Shown: piece by piece, positions 1-7,608 of the stretch
Layout of the letters: every line of letters starts with the position of its first letter
Numbering within the stretch: the stretch's first letter is position 1
Assembly (NCBI GenBank): GCA_902806405.1
Contig: CADCWL010000078.1
Span: forward strand, 1 to 32,570
Source: an uncultured Thermomicrobiales bacterium
GTDB taxonomy: Bacteria; Chloroflexota; Chloroflexia; Thermomicrobiales; UBA6265
Length of the DNA: 32,570 nucleotides
Direction of reading: 5' to 3'
Notes under the pieces: model-generated
What the model was told of the DNA's origin: nothing
What the model saw: the letters and a program-made list of their open reading frames with translations, nothing else
Databases searched by the model: none
Translations under genes and position numbers: made by a program

Positions 1-1
1 G

Positions 2-49
2 TTCGCCGTCGCCACGATCGACGGTGTCGTCGCCGGGGCGGCGCCGTGA
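2..49 (+). CDS. 3' end of an unidentified gene
   Basis: An open frame enters from the left edge and stops with TGA at 47-49, giving only about 15 residues (ending GVVAGAAP). It is too short to identify. The next reading frame begins at the overlapping GTG at 46, so the two were probably translated together, and the downstream partner resembles a sugar ABC-transporter ATPase. A sugar-uptake operon is therefore possible, but the fragment itself shows no motif. Confidence 0.35.
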   Translation, partial: FAVATIDGVVAGAAP

Positions 50-206
50 CCGTCACGCCGGGGGAGGAGGACCGGATGGACGGCAGCCGCACCGGGGCAG
101 CGGTCGCGACGGCCCCCCCGGCGGGCCCGCCCCCGCTGCTCGGGTGCGCGGGATCGAGAAGCGGTTCCCCGGCGTCCACGCCCTGAAGGGGGTCGACTTC
201 GACGGC
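46..206 (+). pseudogene. Remnant of the N-terminus of a sugar ABC-transporter ATPase (RbsA/XylG type)
   Basis: A possible GTG start at 46 overlaps the preceding stop codon, and a GGGGGAGGAGG-like stretch lies just before an alternative ATG at 76. At about 147-204 the peptide RGIEKRFPGVHALKGVDFD can be read, the typical opening of the first ATPase domain of RbsA/MglA/XylG-family sugar importers (before Walker A). That peptide lies in a different frame from the start codons, so at least one frameshift occurred in the C/G runs around 110-135. The homology stops abruptly at about 205; the Walker A motif and everything after it are missing. Family assignment rests on this short motif alone. The 130 bases that follow (207-340) show nothing recognisable. 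Confidence 0.5.
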
Positions 207-340
207 CGGGCCACGGATTCGTCACGAGACCAGACGAGCGCGGGCGGCCCCCGCATGGGCCGGGTCACCGCCTATGGCGGGCCAACCGCCGGGCACGGCT
301 GCCTCGAACGACGTCGCGCGACAACGTGGTCGGCTAGCGT

Positions 341-3300
341 CTACTCATACCGGAGCGCCTCAGCCGGCACTATGCGACTGGCCTGGGTCGCGGGGATCCA
401 GGTCATCAGCAGGGCGACACCGGTGGTGGCGGCCCGCACGAGGCCGATGAACGCCCACGGCACGACGAAGTCGGCTCCATCCGGCCCCACCCCCTCTGCG
501 CGGAACAGGTTGTAGGCGGTGGCGAGGCCGAGGACGGTGCCGGTAACGACGCCGAGGATCACGAGATAGGCCGTCTCGATCAGGAATGCCAGCGAGACGA
601 GCGACCGCTGGAAACCGAGTGCCCGCAGCACGCCGATCTGCTGCCGTCGCTCGACGACCGCGCGGAACGCCACGACCCCGACAGCCGCGATGCCGACCAC
701 CAGCCCCAACCCGAAGAAGCTGCCCATGATGGCCCGGATGCCCGTGAACCAGCGCTGCTCTTCGATCTGTTCGTCACGGATCGACGTCGCCTGGACGCCG
801 TTCGTCAGGAGGGCCGACTCGACCTCACGCGCGACCCGACGCGCCTCCGCCGGCTCCGTGAGGTTCAAAAAGTACGAGACAGCAGCAGGAGCCGGATAGA
901 CGTGGTCCACCGTCGCCTGGGCCGTGTAGAGGCCCCAGAAGCTGATTCGGCTGTCGATGATTGCGACGATCTTTACCGGACGCGGCCGCCCCGTCTCCGG
1001 ATCTTCCAGTTCGACCGTGATCGGGCGGAAGACCTCGTCACCGGTCGTCAGGCCGGTCAGCGCGAATCCATCATCCCCGCCGCCGTAGTCCGCATCCTGG
1101 ATCGAGAACGAGTCGCTGACCACGACGTCGGGCTCCGTCAGCAGGGCTTCGATCACGGCCGCGTCGCTCTCATAGCCGACCGCCCGCTGCTGAAACGTCA
1201 GCGTGCTGCCACGGATGAAGTCTTCATCCATGCCGTAGATGACCTGGTTCTTCCACGACACGGTGCCGGCCATGCGGACGTGGGAGGCGATCGGGTTCGG
1301 CGTCGTCATCGTCCCGGCCGCCCCGATGGCGAGCATGTCGACGCCACCGTCGCGCAGGGCGGTCGGGAGGTCACCGATTGGGTTGGTGGCGGCGTCGGCT
1401 CGGACATGCCAGCCCGCGCTCGCGTCGTCGCCGACCGAGAGGGCGGCGAAGTTGGTCATCAAGGTGGTCATCATCACCAAAGCGAAGATGATCAAGCTGA
1501 ACATCGCCATCGTCAGGCCGGTCCACCCGGGCACGAAGCGGGGGTAGGCGACCGCGGTCCGCACCGCCGGCAGCCATCCGCGGAGCACTCCTCCGATACG
1601 CGAGAGCCCTGCGAGGAGCACGTCCAGGTTGTTGACCACCAGGATCGTCGCCGCGACCACGAGGCCGATCCCGGCCCCGAAGAACATTTCGAACCCGGGC
1701 TCGTACTTGCCGAGGAGGAGCCGGGCGACGGCCCCCGGCAACAGCCAGACGGTGAGGATCCAGAGACCAACGCCCGTGAAGACCGGTCGCCCGGAGACAC
1801 CGACGAACCGCAGGGCCAGCCCGAGGCCGAAGGGCACGACGCTCAAGCCCACGAACAGCGGAAAAGCATGCCCGCCGGCGACGCCAAGCGCGGTCAGCGA
1901 CCCGCCGGCGAGCAGGACCAGCGCCGCCCAGACGAGCGTCCGCTTCTGACGCGTGCGGGTCGTGATGTCGGGCATGTCACGGATCGCGGCCACGACGTTG
2001 AGGCGGCTGACGCGCCAGGAGGCGACGAGCATGGTCAGGAACGTCAGGACCACGCCGAGGGTGTAGGCGACGATCAGGCTCTGCGGCCGGACGCGCTGCT
2101 CGATCGCGATCTCGCCGCCCGTTAACGACTGGAATGGTCGGAGGATGGCGGCCGAGAGGACCACGCCGAGCACCACGCCCACGACCCCCGACAGCAACGC
2201 GTAGCCGGCTCCCTCGGCCATGAACTGCTCGATGAGTTGGCGCCGCTGTGCCCCGAGCGCTCGCGCCATGCCCATCTCCTGCCGGCGCTCGGCGGCGAGC
2301 ATGCTGAAGATGAGGATGATGAGCAGCACGCCGGCCGCGACCGAGAAGAGGCTGATGACGAGGAAAATGCCCGTCATCCCCTGCGCCATCCCTTCGGCCT
2401 CCGCGAGATGATCGCGCTTGACCGCCGCCACGCCGACCGGCTGGTTGGCCAGGGCGGCCTCCAGCGCCGCCACGACCGCGTCGGTGGTCTCCGCGCCCTC
2501 GGCGACGCCTCCACGGTTCGAGACCGCGATCAGGCTGAGCCGCCCCGGCTGGCGGCTGAGGGCCTGGAGACGGTCGAGCGGCATGACGATGCCCGGCAGC
2601 GGCCGCGTCTCGAGGTAGCCGGGGTAGCGGGCGCCGCTGACCATCGACTCCACCGCGACCGCGGCGACGGTCAGCGTGATCGGCGCGTTCTCGTAATGGA
2701 CCCTGAGCACGTCGCCGGCGACGGCACCGAGGGCGTCGGCCGCCCGCTGGTTGACGATGACCTGGCCGGCCGGAATCGCCGCCAGGTCAAGGCTGGTCCC
2801 GTCGGTTGCCCGAAGCCCGCCGAACGGGGCGACCCGGGCCGGGTCAACGCCGCTGAGCACCGCCTGCGGCTCGCTGAGGTCGCGGGTGGTGTTGAGCACG
2901 GGAACGACCACGTCGAGCGCCGGCAGGACACCGTCGACGTGCGCGTCCGCCGCGACCGCCGCGTCGACCAGGGGCAGCACGCCAGCATCGATAGTGGCGG
3001 TGAGCGCGTCGCCGGCCGACGCCAAGCCGTCGCGCCCGCAGACGACGACCTCGTCAACATGGCCGAACAATTGGTAGACATGCAGCGTTGCGGAGCGCTG
3101 CATCGTGTCCCCGCTGTTGAACGCCGCCGAGATCAGCAGCGTCGAGAGCATCAGCCCTAGGATGATCAGCGCGCTCTGCGTCGGCCGCCGGGGAAGATTG
3201 CGCACCCCCAGCTTGAAGATGACCGGCCGTCGCCACGCAACCCAGGCCAGGTTCAGCAGACAGAGCGCGAGCAGGACGATCAGCGCGAACATGATCCCGT

Positions 3301-3355
3301 CCATCGGGATCCCGAAGATCTCGTCCATCATTCCGCCCGACGAGCACTCGGCCAT
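341..3355 (-). CDS. FtsX/MacB-like ABC transporter permease, two FtsX domains
   Basis: A protein of 1004 residues, the size of double-FtsX permeases that work with a LolD/MacB-type ATPase in extracting or exporting lipoproteins, peptides or antibiotics through the cytoplasmic membrane. Membrane segments occur at about 21-40 and 62-80, followed by a large extracytoplasmic domain (about 90-320). The first FtsX domain covers about 325-450 and contains the cytoplasmic coupling motif (RRQEMGMARALGAQRRQ). More membrane helices follow at about 470-600, then a second periplasmic domain (about 640-860) and a second FtsX domain to the end (again with an R-ALGFQR motif). The protein ends PAEALRYE, as this family usually does. 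An ATG nine codons further in (MMDEIF) is an alternative start. The partner ATPase lies 82 bases upstream on the same strand but is truncated, so this permease may lack a local functional ATPase. The transported substrate cannot be read from the sequence. Confidence 0.85.
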   Translation of the reverse strand: MAECSSGGMMDEIFGIPMDGIMFALIVLLALCLLNLAWVAWRRPVIFKLGVRNLPRRPTQSALIILGLMLSTLLISAAFNSGDTMQRSATLHVYQLFGHVDEVVVCGRDGLASAGDALTATIDAGVLPLVDAAVAADAHVDGVLPALDVVVPVLNTTRDLSEPQAVLSGVDPARVAPFGGLRATDGTSLDLAAIPAGQVIVNQRAADALGAVAGDVLRVHYENAPITLTVAAVAVESMVSGARYPGYLETRPLPGIVMPLDRLQALSRQPGRLSLIAVSNRGGVAEGAETTDAVVAALEAALANQPVGVAAVKRDHLAEAEGMAQGMTGIFLVISLFSVAAGVLLIILIFSMLAAERRQEMGMARALGAQRRQLIEQFMAEGAGYALLSGVVGVVLGVVLSAAILRPFQSLTGGEIAIEQRVRPQSLIVAYTLGVVLTFLTMLVASWRVSRLNVVAAIRDMPDITTRTRQKRTLVWAALVLLAGGSLTALGVAGGHAFPLFVGLSVVPFGLGLALRFVGVSGRPVFTGVGLWILTVWLLPGAVARLLLGKYEPGFEMFFGAGIGLVVAATILVVNNLDVLLAGLSRIGGVLRGWLPAVRTAVAYPRFVPGWTGLTMAMFSLIIFALVMMTTLMTNFAALSVGDDASAGWHVRADAATNPIGDLPTALRDGGVDMLAIGAAGTMTTPNPIASHVRMAGTVSWKNQVIYGMDEDFIRGSTLTFQQRAVGYESDAAVIEALLTEPDVVVSDSFSIQDADYGGGDDGFALTGLTTGDEVFRPITVELEDPETGRPRPVKIVAIIDSRISFWGLYTAQATVDHVYPAPAAVSYFLNLTEPAEARRVAREVESALLTNGVQATSIRDEQIEEQRWFTGIRAIMGSFFGLGLVVGIAAVGVVAFRAVVERRQQIGVLRALGFQRSLVSLAFLIETAYLVILGVVTGTVLGLATAYNLFRAEGVGPDGADFVVPWAFIGLVRAATTGVALLMTWIPATQASRIVPAEALRYE

Positions 3356-3437
3356 CCGCTCCGCCAGACCGGACCTGTCGCCCCACCCTTGGTTTCGGCT
3401 CCCGCGCTAACGAGAGCCGATCGCTGACCGCCCGACG

Positions 3438-3776
3438 CTAGGGCACGATCTGCATGGTGAGCGCCTCGTGGGCGTAGGGAACGTGCTCGACAATCTCCTC
3501 GCCGACGATCCGGCCATCACTCATCCGAACGATCCGATCGCACAGACCGCCGACACCGGGGTCGTGGGTCACGAGCACGAAGGTCAGCCCGACCCGGTCG
3601 TTCAGGTCGCGCATCAGGCACATGATCTCGGTCGCCGTCGTCGAGTCGAGCGCGCCGGTCGGCTCGTCGGCCCAGACGATCGCCGGGTCGTTCACGAGCG
3701 CGCGGGCGATGGTGACGCGCTGCCGCTGGCCACCGGAGAGCTCCGCCGGGCGGTGGACGGTCCCGAGGCGACGGCC
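3438..3776 (-). pseudogene. Truncated LolD/MacB-type ABC ATPase, C-terminal half only
   Basis: The C-terminal half of an ABC ATPase of the LolD/MacB/FtsE group: signature LSGGQRQRV, Walker [15 protein letters not shown] and the switch histidine in VTHD are all present, and the gene ends properly with TAG. The Walker A and Q-loop half is missing. Family-like sequence (LGTVHRPAE before the signature) can be followed back only to about 3770; beyond it the opposite strand codes for the end of an unrelated glutaredoxin-like protein. Without Walker A it could not bind ATP. It lies directly upstream of the FtsX-like permease and was presumably its partner before the break. Either a genomic deletion/rearrangement or a wrong contig join explains this. 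Confidence 0.75.
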
Positions 3777-3896
3777 CGCTACCGGACCGGCACCTTCGCG
3801 ACGCCGCTGCTCGTCGTCGGCGACCGGTCGGTGCTCGGCCTTCGGCCCGACGAGACCGCGGCGGCCCTGGCCGATCGGGGCGTCCCGGCCCCGTGA
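3755..3896 (+). pseudogene. C-terminal remnant of a glutaredoxin/thioredoxin-like protein
   Basis: On the plus strand a frame ending TGA at 3894-3896 encodes a tail with [13 protein letters not shown] followed by [15 protein letters not shown]. This resembles the cis-proline strand (TP), the beta-hairpin and the last helix of glutaredoxin-like proteins. No start codon or CxxC motif belongs to it, because at about 3755-3776 it runs into the truncated ABC ATPase coded on the other strand. It is read as a gene cut at the same breakpoint. The assignment is from the short motif only. The 198 bases after it up to 4094 hold no gene; a weak -10-like GATACT lies at about 4046-4051, ahead of the next gene. 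Confidence 0.4.
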
Positions 3897-4094
3897 CCGC
3901 CGCCGCCGGCCGGCGCGTTGGCCGTGTGGGGGATCGCTGGTCGGTCGATCGGGTGCGGGGGCAGGAACGGCGGGGAGGTCGATGGTCGTCGCCCGCGGCC
4001 AGCGGCGGGGGGCGGCGGGGGCGTCGCCAGCGGCGCGGGCGTGGGATACTCCGGGCCGGCATTTGGGACGCGACGACGGGAGGCGGGGCGGAAA

Positions 4095-5315
4095 ATGATC
4101 CTCGAGACGCTGGATCTCGACCCCGCGGAGCTGGAGCGGCGCACGGGCTGGCAGATCAAGCCCCAGGGGGCCTGCAAGGGGGAGCGGTGCGTGCCGCTGC
4201 CGGCCGCGGGCGGGGGGCGGGTCGATGCGCGGCTGCTCGCCGAGCGACTGGGCATGCCGCTCGTGCGCGACGAGCCGAGCGGACTCTGGTGCCTGGGGCC
4301 CGAGGCCGGCGGGCGGGCGCTCGCGGACGTGCGGGCCCCCGACCTGGAGCTGCCCGACGTCCACGGCCGGGCGTTCCGCCTACGCTCGCTGCGGGGCCGC
4401 AAGGTGCTGCTCGTCGCCTGGGCTTCCTGGTGAGGCTGCCGGCGTGATCTGCCCGTGTGGCAGGGGCTGCACGCCGAGCTCGGCCCCCGCGGCCTGGCGA
4501 TCGTCACCGTGGCCCTCGACACCGAAGGCGCGGAGGCCGCCCGGCCGTGGATCGAGGCGGCCAAACCGGAGCACCCCTCGCTGGTCGACCGGGCGCACGT
4601 CGTGGACGAGCTGTTCGGGATCGCCAACGTGCCGAGCGGGGTCTGGATCGACGAGGAGGGCGCCATCGTGCGCCCCCCCGAGACCGCGTACCCGGCCCAC
4701 CCCAACTACGGGGACCGGGCGATCCCGCCGGGTGCCTCGGCCCGGGAGGCGGCCGAGATCGCGGAGGTGAGGAAGCTGCGGACGGAGCCGGAGGCGTACG
4801 TCGCCGCCCTCCGCGACTGGGTGGAGCACGGGGCACGGAGCCGTTTCGTCCTCCCGCCCGGGGAGGTGCTGCGCCGGAGCCGCCCGCGCCCCCCCGAGGA
4901 GGCCCGGGCGGCGGCCCACTTCGAGCTCGGCCAGCACCTGCACCGCCTGGGCCGGGCCGAGGACGCCGTCCGCCATTTCCGGGAGGCGTACCGGCTGCAG
5001 CCCGACAACTGGACCTACAAGCGCCAGGCCTGGGATCTGCTCGAACCGCACCGGAGCCCGCTCGAGGTCTACGGGGGCGACTGGCTGACCGACGTCCGGA
5101 AGATCGGCGCCGAGATCGACTACCCCCCGCTCGACCTCTCGGGGCGCCGGGCCCAATCGGTGGCCTCTGCGCCGCTCCCGGGGGATCAGGCGCGCCAAAG
5201 TCGATCCCGTCACCCCGGCCGACGTCCTCGCCCTCTGCCAGCCCGACCGCGTCTGCTCCCAGGCGATGGTCCTCCGCCTGGTCGATCGCAAACCCCTTCC
5301 CGCCGGGACGGGTGA
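4095..5315 (+). CDS. Candidate selenoprotein: thioredoxin-fold (AhpC/TSA, TlpA-like) protein with C-terminal TPR
   Basis: ATG at 4095 follows a GGGAGGCGGGGCGG ribosome site. Reading through an in-frame TGA at 4431-4433 (codon 113) gives about 406 residues. Residues 1-75 form a small domain with [12 protein letters not shown]. Residues 78-230 are a redoxin fold ([14 protein letters not shown], then [22 protein letters not shown]), continuing with a conserved-looking domain ([20 protein letters not shown]). TGA stands where redoxins carry their first active-site Cys, giving U-G-C. A single TPR unit lies at about 276-310. Clear protein character ends near PPLDL (about 5134); the last 55 residues are low-complexity and may lie beyond a lost stop. 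It probably reduces disulfides or peroxides in the cytoplasm, as no signal peptide is seen. If TGA is not recoded, this is a pseudogene. No selA/B/C/D gene is in the window. Confidence 0.65.
4431..4476 (+). promoter_or_regulatory. Candidate Sec codon and bacterial SECIS hairpin
   Basis: TGA at 4431-4433 is followed by a compound stem. Seven perfect base pairs CGGCGTG/CACGCCG (4440-4446 with 4470-4476) enclose an internal loop and an apical 5-bp stem CTGCC/GGCAG (4449-4453 with 4459-4463). The apical loop is CGTGT and starts 20 nt after the TGA. Bacterial SECIS elements bound by SelB are expected as a stem-loop just downstream of UGA, with the apical loop roughly 16-37 nt away and a G in its first two positions; the second loop base here is G. 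In a sequence this GC-rich, chance hairpins are common, so the fit is supportive rather than decisive. Confidence 0.5.
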
Positions 5316-5613
5316 GACGCCCCAGGACGCAGGTTTCAAGCGGGACACTGCCCGCAAGTTCCTCGTGCTCCCCGCCACCGAGCAGGGGCTGCCTCGGCTC
5401 CCCTCTAGGTGGGAGGCGCCTGCCGTCCAAACCTACGCCGCCGGCGAGCGCTCGGAAGTGCGGCTCGCGGGTTTCCTTCGCACCGAGCGCGGCACTGCCC
5501 GCGGGCTGGCCCACGCGTTGGCGGGGAAGGGGAAGTCTCGCAGATGGAGTTCACGTTCGATCACGGTTCGGTCGTCACGCCGGGGCGAACGTCGCCCCGA
5601 CTCCGCCCTCTAG
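5179..5613 (+). other. Unidentified coding-like fragment
   Basis: In plus frame 1, from about 5185, codon third positions are nearly all G/C to about 5305 (peptide [16 protein letters not shown] and onwards to [13 protein letters not shown]), and less strictly so up to a TGA-free end with TAG at 5611-5613. This looks like a piece of a real gene, but I do not recognise the family, there is no clear start codon with a ribosome site, and it overlaps the doubtful C-terminal tail of the redoxin gene in another frame. An ATG at 5266 exists but cuts into the coding-like stretch. It could be a decayed gene fused behind the redoxin gene after a deletion. Confidence 0.3.
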
Positions 5614-6405
5614 GTCCCGCCCCGACCCCGGCCCCGTCGCCGCCGCCGTCGCGGACGTCGTAGCGGCAGAGTCGCTCTCTGTCCGACGAGGCGAACCTCG
5701 CGGGGCCGCCAGCGAACCGGAACCGCTCGAGCTCGCCCCCCGGTGCTCACCACGGGTCGGCTCTCCGCCCTGACCGCCACCGACGGCGATCTCGACGAGG
5801 GCGCAGCGAAAACCCTGGCTTTCGCCATCCATCGACCGCCGCGGGACGCGGGCGCTCGCCGGACGGGCACCCCTCCGCTCGACCTTCGATCTCGCAGGGC
5901 CTGGGCCGATGGGCGAGGCCATCCCTCCGAACGCCCTCCGCACGGTTTTGAGTGACGTCCGGGAGCGTGACGCCCACCAGTCGAGACGTGCCCACTCTCG
6001 GGCCCGGTGGGTCGCGAGCGCGACCTGGCGCGAGACTGGATAGGAGGACGACGGGTGACCGAATCGATGGAGGCTTCGCCTTTGGTGGAACCGTTCACCA
6101 CCGTTTCCGGGTGAGACGGAGACCGGTGGATCGGCTCCGCCGAGGAGTTGGCCGGCGCCGAGACCCAGGGCTGTGTACCCTGCTCCGGGCCTGCGATAAC
6201 TTGGGCGATGCCCTCCGTCCCTTCGTCGAAGCAGACCGTGAGCTGGCCCAACGGGAAGTACCACCCCAAAGCCGGTACGGGCGGTGCTCCGTCCCTCCCC
6301 GTTCCGCCCTTCGCCCACGCCCCCCCGGCTGTCAGCCCCTGGTGCGGATTCGTCGGTTCAACCCCCGGTAGAAACCCCTGGCGATACCGGCCCCGCCCCC
6401 ATTAA
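5614..6405. other. About 800 bases with no supportable gene
   Basis: Open frames exist on both strands (for example minus strand 5610-6269), but they are rich in Arg, Ser, Gly and Pro, lack the third-position G/C bias of the real genes here, and show no motif. I saw no tRNA, RNase P, SRP or tmRNA signature and no tandem repeat. Composition differs slightly from neighbouring genes, with more TTCG/TCGA-type words. Likely decayed or non-coding DNA between the redoxin gene and trhA. Confidence 0.4.
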
Positions 6406-7062
6406 TCACCCCGTCGACCCCAGGTACCGCGTCACGACCCAGACGTGGCAGGCGCTGCCGGCCAGGACGAAGAGGTGCCACACCTCGTGTGCCCCGAACA
6501 CCCCAGGTCTCGGCGACGGCCAGCCGGTGGCGTGCACCACCGCCCCCAGGCTGTAGGCCATCCCGCCCACCACCAGCCAGGCGAGCCCCTCCCCCGGTAC
6601 CGTCCGGGCCAGCGCCGGCAGCGCCGGCACCACCGCCCAGCCCATCAGGATGTAGACCCCCGTCGAGAGCCAGATCGGAACGTCCATCCACCGCAGCTTC
6701 GACGCAATCCCGGCCGCCGCCATCCCCCAGATCATCCCCAGCAGTCCCCACCGCCACCCCCCCTCCAGGGCAAGCAGGCAGAACGGCGTGTACGTCCCCG
6801 CGATCAGGACGAAGACCATCGCGTGATCGAGGCGCCGCAGGCGCGCAACACCCCGCGGCGCCAGCGGCAGCAGGTGGTACAGCGCACTTGCGGCGTACAG
6901 CGCCACCAGACTTCCCCCGAAGACCGCGACGGCCAGCAGCCGCAGCCGGGAGCCGGTGCCCACCGCCTGCACCACCAGCCCCGTCAGCACGGCGACGGCC
7001 AGCCCAGCCCCGGCCAGGTGGGTGAGCCCGCTCGCCGGCTCCCGCATCCGCGCCCGCCGCAT
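6406..7062 (-). CDS. trhA: TrhA/hemolysin III family membrane protein (PAQR-like)
   Basis: A 218-residue integral membrane protein with seven predicted helices, the usual size of the bacterial hemolysin III (YqfA/TrhA, UPF0073) family related to adiponectin receptors. Conserved family features are visible: EPASGLTHLAGAG at the start, SALYHL in helix 2, RRLDHAMVFVLIAGTYTPF in helix 3 and HEVWHLFVLAGSACH in helix 7, which provide the metal-binding Ser/His/Asp set. The start at 7062 is chosen because GGGGAGGGACGG precedes the ATG; the open frame continues upstream to 7590 without protein-like content. In E. coli the homologue affects membrane fluidity balance; whether it does so here is inference. 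It lies 547 bases downstream of nuoD and beyond its terminator, so it probably has its own promoter. Confidence 0.85.
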   Translation of the reverse strand: MRRARMREPASGLTHLAGAGLAVAVLTGLVVQAVGTGSRLRLLAVAVFGGSLVALYAASALYHLLPLAPRGVARLRRLDHAMVFVLIAGTYTPFCLLALEGGWRWGLLGMIWGMAAAGIASKLRWMDVPIWLSTGVYILMGWAVVPALPALARTVPGEGLAWLVVGGMAYSLGAVVHATGWPSPRPGVFGAHEVWHLFVLAGSACHVWVVTRYLGSTG

Positions 7063-7531
7063 CCGTCCCTCCCCCGCGACCTCCGACCGTTTCCCGCCGG
7101 GACCGTCCCCTCGCACCCGTGACGAAGGACAACAGATGACCCAATCAATTCGATAAGCGGCCCGGCCGGCACCGCTGCGGGCCTGGGCGGGGCGGAAGCG
7201 TGCCCGGGAGCAAGTTTCCGTCATCCCGGACCAGCCCCCGACCCGGAGGCAACGAGCGGGACGCCCGGAGCTCACACCCGGGTCACCCCCGCGCCTCGCC
7301 CGTCCGATCGACCTGGATAGGGACCGACCACTGCAGCCCCTGCGCCGGGCTACGGGAACGAAGCCGGGATTTTGGAACCACGTGCGGCCGAGCCGCCGCC
7401 CCGCCTGCCATCCACGGTCCTGACGACCCGTGTCCTTCGAATGCCGGCCTCGCTCCCGGGCACGGGAGAGGGACCGGGGTGGTGGCTTCCTACCCCGTGG
7501 CCCTCGCCCCCCACGCCAGCGCCACACAACA
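7063..7531. other. Intergenic region upstream of trhA, no gene seen
   Basis: Some 470 bases separate trhA from the nuoD terminator. The frames across it are shadows without motifs. An AT-richer patch at about 7128-7156 (around CCCAATCAATTCGATAAG) is the most likely place for the trhA promoter on the minus strand, but I cannot assign a convincing -35/-10 pair. Confidence 0.35.
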
Positions 7532-7568
7532 GCGAAGGGTCGCGGGCCGAAGCCCCGCGACCCTTCGC
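7532..7568 (-). terminator. Terminator hairpin after nuoD
   Basis: A perfect 15-bp stem (GCGAAGGGTCGCGGG at 7532-7546 with its complement at 7554-7568) and a 7-nt loop that, read on the minus strand, contains CTTCGG, the stable UUCG-type tetraloop. It begins 41 bases after the nuoD stop. The following minus-strand sequence is TGTTGTGTGG, only moderately T-rich. Confidence 0.7.
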
Positions 7569-7608
7569 GCCCGCGACGATCGGCTCCCAAGGAGTCGATG
7601 CCGTGACC

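Noticed and set aside
902-2125. 407-residue open frame on the plus strand opposite the FtsX-like permease
   Set aside because: Rich in His, Arg, Asp, Gln and Gly with no motif; antisense shadow of a gene with clear membrane and FtsX signatures.
5339-5503. Short direct repeat around CACTGCCCGC (5349 and about 5494) as a CRISPR or tandem array
   Set aside because: Only two partial copies, 145 bases apart, with no regular spacing.
5575-6318. Minus-strand open frames of 219-247 residues as a real gene
   Set aside because: No ribosome site, poor third-position bias, and composition drifts to Arg/Ser/Gly repeats; kept only as an unexplained region.
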